DNA of 64,000 nucleotides from Gaeumannomyces sp. JS-464 (lineage: Eukaryota; Ascomycota; Sordariomycetes; Magnaporthales; Magnaporthaceae), in NCBI GenBank assembly GCA_002197995.1, contig NGZR01000003.1, positions 6,820,001 to 6,884,000 on the forward strand. The letters are read 5' to 3'. Below the pieces are notes generated by a model, which ran no database searches, was not told where the DNA came from, and saw only the letters and a program-made list of their open reading frames with translations. Of the stretch, positions 52,753 to 63,300 are shown one piece after another. The first letter of the stretch is position 1, and every line of letters starts with the position of its first letter. A program made the position numbers and the translations under genes.

Positions 52753-53290
52753 CTACGCAGCCTGCGTAATATCTTGGCGCGGCGGTCCTCCCGGGTAGTA
52801 CCTGAGGAGGCGCTCCTTGAGGTCGTCTATGGAGTAGTTCAGGACCACGAGGTAGTTGTGCGCTACGGCCATCGAGCGTGACCACCGCCACACCTTGATG
52901 CCCCTGTACTGCCCCTCGACGTATCTCTTGCTGGCGGCCTGGAGGGTCGCTTCGAGCGTTTGCGAAACGCCTCGTCGAAGTTGTCGCCGTGCTTCCTCAG
53001 GAGGGCGTCGTAGTGGGCGCGCTCGATCCGCAGACGGTCGATTTTGGGTTGCTGTCTTTCGAACTGCGCGTGAGCAGTACGCGGGGATGTCAATGAATCG
53101 GGAACCGGCACGTCGTCGGCTTGCTGTGTCGCGACAAGCATGGCCGCCACTGGTGGATGGAGGAACATGGACGGGCATACACCGTGCCTTGGTTTTCTCG
53201 TCTCCAAACAAGTACCAAAACAGGAGCACAATAAAACACAAAGTCGAAGTACAAGATGTAGTGGATGGCAGTGCTGATTGACCAGGACAT
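52753..53290 (-). CDS. Orphan membrane-anchored protein, frame interrupted
   Basis: Not a known family. From ATG 53290 the sequence MSWSISTAIHYILYFDFVFY then CAPVLVLVW forms one strong hydrophobic segment followed by basic residues (WRRE), consistent with an N-terminal signal anchor. Coding then appears in two other frames: a charged helical part (FERQQPKIDRLRIERAHYDA, LLRKHGDNFDEAF, about 52975-53065) and a C-terminal part (LEATLQAASKRYVEGQYRGI, KVWRWSRSMAVAHNYLVVLN and YSIDDLKERLLRYYP) ending at 52753. At least two frame changes are needed; I could not place them exactly. Coding status rests on complementary protein-like segments on one strand. Confidence 0.4.
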
Positions 53291-53319
53291 TGCAAGTTGC
53301 CGCCCGACCGGCAGGTTAC

Positions 53320-54840
53320 TGGCGATCACGATGCGATGGAAAGCGAGGGACATGAGCCAGCAGGTCGGCGACGTGCATCCTTTTATAACTGCGCGCCCGA
53401 CAGAGCTGCATCCTCCCGATCCGTCTCCCTCTGCCTCTTGGGTGTCATTTGCTCACCACCAGCATGCTCGCTTGGAGAATGGGAAGCACAGGTAGGTAGG
53501 AGCCATCCACAGCCGAAGTTGGCGCCGCACGATGATAGCACAGCGGGGAGTGCCTGAGCCGAGGCAGGGAGCACAGTGGGGGCGGCTGAGCTCTCGATCG
53601 GGCACCCGCCGCAGCGCAAACCCGAATGTCCAACCCGAGTCGTTGGGGCTTGTCGCGAAGACGTTCAGGTGGGGTTACGGCTTTTCTGGGTAAAATCATC
53701 ACCTGAGCGCGCCTAATATCACAGAAGCACACAGTTTTTATGCTGCCGCGCATAGGATGGAAGGGGACGGCGGCAGGTCCGTAATCGGGGCACCAAGGGC
53801 CGCTGGCTCATTGAATTGAGTGCGGGAAAGTCGGACTGCTGTGATTTTTGCTTCTATTTTCCTCGAGTCGGGGTGTTTACCCATTGCCCGCGAAGGGCGT
53901 GTGGGCCTTTGCGCGAGGCTGCACGTTGGCCAAGACAATTCCATCAGCCCGTCACATCTTGGGTTGCACCAGCGCTGGAAGCGACTCCAAGTGCATGGTT
54001 AGGATCGGGCCGGATAGGGGCTTGTTGCTGCCTCCCACGTATTCTGGCCGCGCTTGTTCTCCTCGTTGTCTTCTCTGCTGCCGACCAGGGTCGTGCACTT
54101 GGGCAGGGTCAACGCAGATGATGTTCGCGAAAGCGCTGGCAGCAGCTCGCGATACTTTTCGTTCGCCAACCGCGATGCAGCCCCGCTCAGTCGGTTGCCT
54201 GGGGAGCCAAGCCAGCCTCGACGTCAACGGGGACGTGTTACGTCATCGGGCGTGCAGGCCCCAGCTCCCCGCTGTCACGATTGATTGATGGTCCACTGGC
54301 GGGGGCTCCAGCTGCTCGAATCGAATGCCGCCCCAAGACTCGGGGCGAGCTGTGGGACGGGACGTGATGGGACAAATCACAGGAGGACGAGATGGGCAAC
54401 AGAGGCTGAAAAGACACCCACCTGGGTATAATACATTCCCGCTATGCATGCGTCGCCATGGAATCGCTTTCATCGGGATACTGCATTAAGCTTTCCATTG
54501 TCCATCCATCACCCCCTGTAGACGACTTTTCCCACCTGGGCACGCCAACTCTCCCTTCATCACGTGCACCCCCAACCCGCCTGGCAGTGACGTCGCGGGC
54601 AGCTGGGGCAATCCAAGCGCCCCCACCACATGCCTGCGTCGCTTCCCCATCCACTGAAGTTGTGAACCGCACCCACCACACCACCTGCAACCTCTAGGCA
54701 CGCGTCTCGGGACCTCAAAGCTACAACACGAACGGCCAGGCCGACCGACTATCGATCAATTCCTCGAGGATCACAGTCCTTGTACCATCCATAACAGCAA
54801 CTCACTACCAGGAGAAAGCGTGAATTCCAGCTCTCGCACC
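53320..54840. other. Intergenic region, no gene seen
   Basis: 1.5 kb upstream of the disordered acidic protein. A GTAGGTAGGAG motif is present near 53492. No supported gene. Confidence 0.45.
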
Positions 54841-56179
54841 ATGTCGCAGCCGTCGCAGTCGCAGCCGCCGCCGGCGATACAGACGGCACATCCAACCCTG
54901 ATCAACCTCCCTCAGCCGCCCTCGAATCCAGACACGCCCTCAGAGATGCCGTGAGTGGTTTTCCGGGCCGGCAATCATTCCCTGGCTCTCTTCTCACCAT
55001 GTATTCTCGTCTACAATCACGGCCAGGAAACTAACATACCCCTTTGAATGCTTTCTAGTGGCACACCAACCAGCACCACAACCTCCCTCTCCGCCCTCTC
55101 TACCACAGCCATCAAGGATGGCCACCGCGGCCACGCGCAGCACACCGGAAGCCACCGTGGCCATCAACACCATGCGTCGACTACTAGTCTCGAGGCCGAG
55201 CGTGCCGACCGCATTTCGCGACTTACGGGGCTGTCCAACTTGCTAACAGCGCAGCGCGGGCCCGGCGGCTCCGCGGTGCAAAACCAGTCGCCGGGCGGTG
55301 GCGCACAGCAGAACAACCAGACCACCCCAACCTCGGGCCAGTTCCCGCCCGGCACGATACCCGCCCAGGCCCCAGCCTACTTCGACTCCAACGGTCAGCC
55401 GGTCGCGTCGACCAAGATCAGCACTGTCGGCACCGCGTCGGCGACCTCTAGCGGCGACGGTCGCACTACGACGCTGGGCGACACAGATCACCCCATGGAC
55501 GACGCCGACGCCGACGACGTAGGCAGTGTCGACACCAACTTCATCCGCGGCGCCATCATGGGCGACCTCGATACGGCTAGCGTCGGCGGCCGCTCGTCGC
55601 ATCAAAATCACCGGCAGCGCCCGCACCAGCAGCGCAGGGGCGGCGAGGGCCTAGACCCAATGGACGAGGACCTGCTCGAGCGCGGGAGCGCCGGCGGCGG
55701 GGGCATGTTCGACGATCGCATGAGCGACAACGACGACGATGGGTCCGCCAGCCTCGTCGGCTTCGGCGAGGGCGCTGGCAGCACCGTCTCGGGCCCCATT
55801 TACCAGCGCCGGCCCGTGCCCGGCACGAGCTCAGCCGGCGCCATGGCCTTTGCGCGCTGGCAGCTAGAGCGCAGCGCGTCGGGCCTGAGCGATGGCAGCA
55901 CCAGCGGCGGGCGGGCAGATGCGCCGAGACACGGTGCGCGGCGTCGCGGCTCCGGATGTTATCCTGGGTAGCGGAGGTGATACGCCGGTGAGTGTGACTG
56001 CGTCCCAGGAGCGTCGCGAGGCGCGCATGGTGGATGGGGTGGCGACAGACGGGGCGGGCCGTGCGGGAGTGGCCGCGCCGGAGGACGATGATGTCTTCGT
56101 CGACACCACCACCCGAAGCCCCCTGCCGGTGGCGTCGCGGAAAGAGCAGCCGGGCCAGCAGCGTCGCGAGAAGAAGTGA
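54841..56179 (+). CDS. Large disordered, acidic Ser/Gly/Asp-rich protein of unknown role
   Basis: Two exons. Exon 1 (54841-54950) encodes MSQPSQSQPPPAIQTAHPTL then INLPQPPSNPDTPSEMP. The intron is 54951-55058 (GTGAGT, branch CTAAC, TAG). Exon 2 starts GTPTSTTTSLSALSTTAIKD and includes a short helix-forming motif (SLEAERADRISRLTGLSNLL), Gly/Gln-rich linkers and short conserved-looking acidic blocks (DHPMDDADADDVGSVDTNFI, MDEDLLERGSAG, MFDDRMSDNDDDGSASLVGF). The first frame ends at 55971; a second frame continues QMRRDTVRGVAAPDVILGSG and ends at 56179 with a basic tail (RKEQPGQQRREKK). The switch is at a GGGC GGGC repeat (about 55909-55916), where one GGGC unit too many breaks the frame. I believe the longer product is the original. 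Nuclear location is inference. Confidence 0.65.
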
Positions 56180-56644
56180 GAGGTTCCCCCTGCTGTGCTT
56201 CCCGTCTTATTCATACCCCTTTGACTTGTTCGTTTTATGTGCCGGGAGCCGGCCAACGTGGTCATGCGAACCCAAGTTTTTAGTTCTTACGTGGGATATT
56301 AGGACGTCGCTTTGCGACCCGCTGTCTACTTCCTCTTGTTTTGTCTGGTGGGACGTTCCGTTTTTGGGAGGGCACTTTGTTTTACGGATTACCTGATGGA
56401 TTGCTCTGGCCTGAGGAAAGGGTACCGGGAGCAGCCCGGGTGGTTGTCGTTTTACGCGATGGGTTCACTAGATTGGCAGTGTCCTTCATGCTTTCAAGCT
56501 CACAATTTGAAAATATTTGTTTAACGCCGTTTCCGCTTGTCCGCTGGAGCAAGCCATGCTGGAATGAAAAGAAACAGTCGATTAGGAATCCAAGACAATG
56601 GGCATCCGCGCCGCATTCAGGAAACATCAACAAGATCTAACCGA
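56180..56644. terminator. Convergent 3' region between two genes
   Basis: 465 bases separate the stop of the disordered protein (plus strand) and the stop of the seven-TM-like protein (minus strand). It should hold both polyadenylation regions. No gene seen. Confidence 0.35.
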
Positions 56645-57726
56645 TCACTTCTTGAACAATTCAGTCTGGGACCCAAAGAATGGGTTCGGCTCGAATGTGT
56701 TTTGGTTGGTCCTCACTCGCGGGTTCTTCCGCATCTCCTCCTCCTGCACACCGGGCGAGGCGGCGGCGGACCCGTCCAGGTACGACTTGTCCTCGACGGG
56801 GGGCGCGACCTTGAGGTCGCCGCGGTAGATCTCGAGCACCGAGATGGCGGGGAGCAGAAGCATCAGCAGCGACAGCAGCTGGCCAAAGCTCCAGTCCGTC
56901 TCGCCGCGGTCGGCCAGCGGGACCGTCGGCTCTCCAAAGGCCTGGGACAGCAGGCCGATGCGGACGGCGGCGCCGACGGCGATGGCGGCCATGAGGACGA
57001 CGCCGGCGACCTGGATGGTCTTGTAGAAGCGCTGGCTGCGGCTGTGTAGGTACTAGGTGGCCAGGCCGAAGACGGCGCAGTTGCCGGCGATGACGGCCGA
57101 GGTGCCGATGTAGTCAAGGGGGGCGTTGCTAGCTGGCGGGCGGCCGCCCTGGCCGCCGCCCCACACGCACGCGATGGGCAGGGTCGGCTCGAGGTTCTGC
57201 GCCGTGGCGCGCAGCATGTAGACGCCGTAGACGCACGACAGGGCCAGGTTGACAAACATGAGGAACTGGCGCAGCCAGCGCAGGACCCAGTCGCGGCGGA
57301 AGTCGTGGACGAGGGCGAGGAGGGTGGCGTTGTGGACGGCCATGGAGAGCAGGCTCAGCATCCAGATGATGAAGAAGTGGTAGGGCACCAGCGTCGCGGC
57401 CTGGGCGAGCCCGACGCTCTGCAGGCCGATGCCCGTCAGGATCTGCTGGTCCGAGTACGAGTTGAGGAGCTTGCGCCGGATCGTGTGCGGCTTGCAGTAG
57501 CCGTCCTTGCGCCGGCACGCGCGGAACTCCTGGAAGATGAGCGAGGCGCTCATGGCCAGGGCGAGGGCGGCTGTGAAGATGAAGGAGAGGAGGACCTGTG
57601 GGCCGGGTTCGTCAGTAGATGGAGGGGGACGGTTCGAGATGCTGAACTTACACCAGTGCCAGCAATGCCGGCATCGCTGGGGACGGACGACCGCACGTTT
57701 GTGCAGTTCGCCTTCTCAAACACCAT
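56645..57726 (-). CDS. Seven-TM-like fungal integral membrane protein with an in-frame TAG
   Basis: Uncharacterised ascomycete membrane-protein family. Exon 1 (57652-57726) encodes MVFEKANCTNVRSSVPSDAG then IAGTG, matching the short extracellular start with a D-x-AG-x-GV motif. A 56-nt intron (57596-57651, GTAAGT...CAG) follows. Exon 2 begins VLLSFIFTAALALAMSASLI (TM1), then a loop with basic residues (CRRKDGYCKPHTIRRKLLNS), two helices through GLAQAATLVPYHFFIIWMLS, FLMFVNLALSCVYGVYML, YIGTSAVIAGNCAVFGLA, VAGVVLMAAIAVGAAVRIGL and FGQLLSLLMLLLPAISVLEI, ending in a cytosolic tail (FGSQTELFKK). At 57053-57055 a TAG interrupts the frame (LAT-stop-YLHSRSQRF); a Tyr codon TAC would restore it. No intron explains it. 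Either a nonsense allele, a sequencing error or readthrough. Confidence 0.75.
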
Positions 57727-58781
57727 GGTGGTCGTCAAGGTGGTGGTTTCAAGGGAATGACGCAAGTAAGAATTGGATAAAAGCACTGAACGGACAAAGG
57801 AAAGAACGCGACGCTTGGGTCGTTGGGAAGAAACGAAAGTGGCCAAATTTGAAAGTTGGCCACGCAAGAGAAGGCATAAATCTAAAAAGGGATCGCGGGA
57901 TCGCGGGATCGCGGGATCGCGAGGAGGGGAACATGCCCCATTTTTGCAGATGACGTCGCGCCCGCCAGCAAAATGCTTGATTTAGGCGCCGTCCCTGGCT
58001 AGGGAGGACCCTTGTTTGCCCTGCATGTTTCAAATGCCGCCAGTGGATCGGCTGGGAAGCACTGCAGCAGGCGGCTTGGTTCTCTGCATCGATCCCTGCA
58101 GTTTGGCCCTGACTGGCTGTCGATCTCCAGATCCGCCCCCAGGGGAGTGTGGCTGCGCCCCGTTGGGCCATGCGGAAAAAAGACAAGTCGGGCTCTCTCA
58201 GCCTCTCGTTCATTGTCCCGTTTGCCGTGCTTTGCATTGACGGCCTGCGCTGCCACACCAATGCTCCATCCAGCCACACAAACTGCAGGAAATAGGAAAC
58301 AGGAAAGGGTGCCTACATGCAGAACAAGTCCGGGTAGTTGTTGGGACTGCAGATTTTTGCTTGGCCGTCGAGCCACGGCGACCTTTCTTTGTTCGCTATT
58401 CGCCACAGGCGCCCGCTGCGGTGCCGCTCCTCGGCGTTTCTGCGGTTAGCATGCGCCCGCGGATTTCCCCCAGGATCTTGCGCTTGCTATTTCCGGATCG
58501 TCCCAGCGGAGTCGCGCTGCTTGGATGCACGGATACGGACATGATCGACATCCAGACGCAATCAATTTCGCGCAGAGGCATTTTGGTTGTGGGGGGCTCA
58601 ACCTCTTGTCTCTATCGTCCACTCTCCAGAATTGTGCACACCCATCTTCCTTTTGGTGATGCCATCTACCGTCCCATCCCCATGACGCCATCCTCCACGT
58701 GTCGTCTCGCATGCTGAATGTCGTTCCCCATCACCAGCTAAACGGAAGCCATTTTGGGACAGCTCCCCAGTCACAGGCCCC
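57727..58781. other. Intergenic region with ATCGCGGG tandem repeat
   Basis: Upstream of the membrane protein. An 8-bp unit ATCGCGGG repeats about four times at 57892-57923. No supported gene in the remaining 1 kb. Confidence 0.45.
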
Positions 58782-59289
58782 TTACCGGTTGAGCATCTCC
58801 ATGACGCGCTCGTGCATCATGGACTGCTCCGACACCATCTGCAGCAGCACCTCCCAGACGCGGTCCGGCGGGTTGGGCGGCTGGCACGTCTCGAGCAGGC
58901 GCGTGATGTCGGGCAGCATCGAGACCTTGAGCCGCACCCACTCGACCGAGCAGCCCTGCGGCATGGCGTCCATCAGCTCCGGGCGCATAAAGAGCTCGAC
59001 GGCGAACTCGAGCTGGTTCGGCTGGCCCGGCTGCCAGAAGCGCATCGCCCGGTGCCGGTCGTAGTGCTGGCGCTCGTTGAGCTTGATGAAGCGCTGCGCG
59101 GGCTGCCACTCGTCGGCCTGTCGTTTCGGTGGTGTGGGAAAACGCTGTTGTCAGCATGCCAGTCTGCCAATCGGGCCGTCTTGAGAGTCAAGTGAGCTTT
59201 GTGGCGGGATTTTCGTCCACCGGATCCGACAAGTGTGTCCTTACCGTCAGGTCGACGACTGCCTGCTGGATTTCATCGCGAGAGTCCAT
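58782..59289 (-). CDS. Small orphan protein (about 127 aa)
   Basis: Two exons: 59245-59289 (MDSRDEIQQAVVDLT) and 58782-59117 (ADEWQPAQRFIKLNERQHYD, ... ELFMRPELMDAMPQGCSVEW, ... MLPDITRLLETCQPPNPPDR and SEQSMMHERVMEMLNR), joined by a 127-nt GT-AG intron (59118-59244, GTAAGG...CAG). The frame is intact. Mostly helical by appearance, with no signal peptide or membrane segment. I do not recognise the family. The stop codon sits in CG|GTAAGG, a good donor sequence, so a further 3' exon is possible and the protein could be longer. Confidence 0.65.
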
Positions 59290-60389
59290 TTTGATGACGG
59301 ATGCGGGATGCCGAGGCACTTCCTCTCTTGTGGGCAAATATCCAAGGTGCTCAAGTGACACCTGACGGCTTGTGGGGTTGATAGTGGACTGTTGAGGCCC
59401 GTGGTGGCTTCTGATGGTTCCAATGCCTGGGCGGTCCAATTCTCCTCATCCAAGCCGTGTACCCCGTTTGCTCTGCTCTGGCTTTGCAATCACCGCTCGG
59501 CCGCTCCTTCTCTTTGCCCTCGACAACCTAATAGGCTGTGGGATCCACTTGAGCACCCACTTCCAGCTCACAGTGGCTCTTTTTTCGATCGAGAAGGACT
59601 GGAACATCTTTTGAGCGGGAACATATCCTGTCCCCTCAAGTGCCATCAGGTGCCCGACCGCCGACCTTTCTCTCCCATCTAACCACATAGATACCTATTT
59701 TTATCAGGGATAAATTCCGGAGACCTATGTCTGTTCTGGAGGTCGGGTGAATGGTTGCAGTTGACGACAACAGAAAGCCACCTACACTTTTCCCACAAGC
59801 ACCCTGAAAACGATTCTCGGGCGATGAGGCTGACAACTACCTACCTCCCATAGACAGGCGCGCTCCCAATCTCGAGCGGCCTCCTCCTCTTGCCCATGCT
59901 GTGATCTAGACCCAGGTCTGTCTGCCAGCATCCGAGACCTAATCGCCGACATCTGAGACCTGCTTGCTAGCATCATTCCTTGTCTCAGTCACAGCTGGGG
60001 AGAAAAGGTCTAGATGATTGACCGCCAGGATGCCAATTACGGCCCATCGCGCTCCTGGCAACCCTGAAATCCGATCTACCCGACAAAGACGAAAGGTCAG
60101 GGCAAACATCATGGACCCGCCCCGGCCCATCCGTTTTCGGCAGTCATCGCAGCTTCAGTGGCCCATCGTCGCCATGACGGCCTCGGCGGTTTTGCCGTTG
60201 ACATCATGAATTCGGCGACGGCGTGATTGCCTTGCGTCTTCTGCGGCCTGTTTAGAATGCCATCATCTTGTGTCCCTCGGGTCTCTTCGGGGTTGTCGAG
60301 ATTCCTCGCCACAGACAGATCTGCAACCTACAGCATCCATCGAGGGCAAGATCAGATCTAACATTCCTGCACCCCTGCCACCCGCCAGC
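59290..60389. other. Intergenic region, no gene seen
   Basis: 1.1 kb shared 5' region of the divergent small orphan and the CRH-like gene. Repeated AGACCTG...CATC and GAGACCT words occur at 59917-59965. No supported gene. Confidence 0.4.
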
Positions 60390-63300
60390 ATGATGCCGCT
60401 CGGTCATGCACTTCTCTGCCTTGTGGTGAGCTTGGTGGCCTTGCCTTCGCCAGCACAAGCTGCGGGGGCGGCATGCTACTGCCCACGCCCGAAGGTACGC
60501 TGTCTCAACCCCTGCATAAACCTTTGCTCCCATCTAGCGCCGCAGTACAGCAACTGATGCGCGACTCAACCTCGCTCAACACCGTTAGTCCCAACGTCAC
60601 TCCGTGCTGGGCCACCCCCTCCCCACCCCTCCCCCACCCTTTGCTCTAGTCCCAGGCCTACCAGAGCGTGACTACGGGGTCGACTTCCGTAAGCCACCGT
60701 CAGCCGACCTGACCGACTATTGGCAGACCTCGAGTGGCTCCAACATCACTCACGATGACAGGGGGCCGGACTGCAATACGTGAATCGACACGATGCGCCC
60801 CAGCTCGAGTCCGACTTTTACATCTGGTGCGGTCGCGTCGACTTCGACTTGCAGGCCGCCCCAGGAAGGGGTGTCATCACCTCGGCCGCTCTCAAGCCAG
60901 ACGGGGGTGAGGGGCCCATTGGGGCTGGTCTGGTAACAACTTTGGGCAGGACCAAGGCCTTGTGCAGACCGACGTCCCCGACAAGGGTATGACGGGCAGC
61001 AATGACCGCCGCATATGGGAGATCGTTGATAATCCGCAAGGCTCGGTCCACACCTACTCCATCGACTGGACGCCCGAGAAGATTGACTGGCTCACCGACG
61101 GCAACCTTGTCAACACGCGCCTCGCTGCTGACGCTGACAAGGATGGCGAGCCGTTCCCGCAGACGCCGTCCAAGGTCCAGTTCGGAGTCTGGGCTGGCGG
61201 TGACCCGTCCAACGGCCCAGACGTCGTCGATTGGGCCGGCGGGCAGACTGACACTCAGGGTAGGCCGTACACGGCCTACCTGCGCAATGTCTCCGTCACG
61301 AACTACAACCCGGCCGGGAACTACGAGTACGCAGAAAACGCCGACGGCATGAAGAGCGTCAGACCCATCAACAACACGGCCCGCGCCGGGCCCGGGGACG
61401 CCCAGTTTTTGGGGCCAATAACCCGTCAAGACAGCCGCTACTGGTGGGCCTCCCAAAAAGCGAACGGGGGACTTGTGGCGCCGATGTCGGGATGAGCTGC
61501 CAAGGCAGTGCCCTTTGGCGAGTGCTGCTCACGCTATGGCTACTGTGGTAACTCGGCGGACTTTTGTGGCGCAGGGTGCCAGTCGGCATATGGATTATGC
61601 TCAAGGCCTAGTTTGTTCAATCAGGCTAATAGTCCCAAACTGGATCGTAACCCGGTCACGAGGATTGCCAGCACCGACAGGGCCCAGAGCACAGCCGCTG
61701 CCTCGCTGTTGCCATCTGGGAGAAGAGGGGGCAGGCCGAGCGCATGGAGGCCCGGCTACATCTCAACGGAGGGTGTTGTCCTTCCTGAATGCTGCGTCCT
61801 CTTCGCCAGCCTCTGCAACACATGTACCCAACGGCTCACACAGGCCCGCGAGGCTGCCGTTCTCCAGGGGTGGTCAGGGGGGCGTCTCTACGGCCCCACG
61901 CCAAGCAGTGGTTCCAACGCGGCGAGCACGGATCTCAATAGCGCACTCCCCTTCGCGGCCCCCACGAGCACCAGCAGCCATCGCCCCGGGCGATTTCCCA
62001 CGTCGTCAAGAACCGCAACCCGCACAGTTCTCCGCCCGCAGAGAACTTCCGACGCTACGAGGACCAGAGGCAGCACCCGTCGCGGCCCCCTAAGTGCATC
62101 GAGAACAAGAGACAGCACGTTCGGACGAGGGACGGCGCATTCCCTCGTCCTACAAAACCGTCTGGCTCGGAGATGACCGGATCGGGCATCGGTGCCCTCC
62201 CTACGAGAGGTCCGTTCGGGAGTGGACGGGCGACCACCCGCAACCGCGCGGTGTCTACCACCACCACGACTCCAGGGGGCACGTCCGCCCCGACCAGTCT
62301 AGTCTCGGGTTCCGTGTCATCCTCTCCAGCCTCCACGGGGACCTCTCTTCCTACCTCCTCGGAGACTACCTCCGTCCCGACGAGCTCGGGAGACAGCAGC
62401 CCCAGACCACAACCCTTGAGAGGCGGCAGGCCAGCGGCGGCAGGGCTGGGATCAAACAACGTAGCGGGAACGAATAGCGACGTTGCAGCCGGATCCAATA
62501 ACGGTGCCGCAAGCCCAGATATTATCTCGACTTCCAGCAGCACTGCCTCGGACACTAGTACCCCTGACGTCACAACCACTACCTCTGGTGATGTCGCAGC
62601 CACCACCGCCAAGGGCGTGATAACTACTGGCTCTGGCGATGCGACGGTTGCTACTCCTGAAGGCGCGACAACCACTACTTCTGGTTATGCCACAATCACC
62701 ACCGCTGAAAGCGCGACAACTGCTAGCTCTGAAGATGCTACGGACACTATCTCTGAAGACGTTACAGTCATCACCTCCGAAGGGTCGACAGTCACTATCC
62801 CTGAACGCGCGACAGCAACTACCTCTGAAAGTACAGCAGTCGCTCCCTCTGAGGACGCGGCAACTACGGGCTTTGGGGATGCTGCGGTTGCTATCTCTGG
62901 AGGTGCGACAGCCACTACCCCTGAGGGGGCAACAACCGCTGCCTCTGAGGGTGCGACAGCCCTGCCGTTGAGAATGCGACAACTGCTAGCCTCGAGGATG
63001 CTACCGCCGCTACCTCAGGGGTTCGCGACAACCTCTACCTCTGAAAGCGCGACAGTCCCTGCCTTTGAGGAGGCGATAACTACCAGCACTGGGGATGCTG
63101 CGGTTGCTGCCTCTGGAGATGCGACAGCCAGTACCCCTGAGAGGGCGAGAGCCACTCCCTCCGAGAGTACAACGGTCGCCGCCCCCGAGGACGCGACAGC
63201 TACTCGCCCGGAAGATGCCACGGTCACTACCTCCGAGGGGTTCGCGACAACCTCTGCCTCCGAAGATGCTACAGTCAGCGCCGCCAATGCTACGTCTCCG

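Noticed and set aside
62452..62982. Cys/Ser/Arg-rich minus-strand open frame resembling a cysteine-rich repeat protein
   Set aside because: Antisense artefact of the Thr/Ala repeat DNA; the regular spacing comes from the coding repeat on the plus strand.
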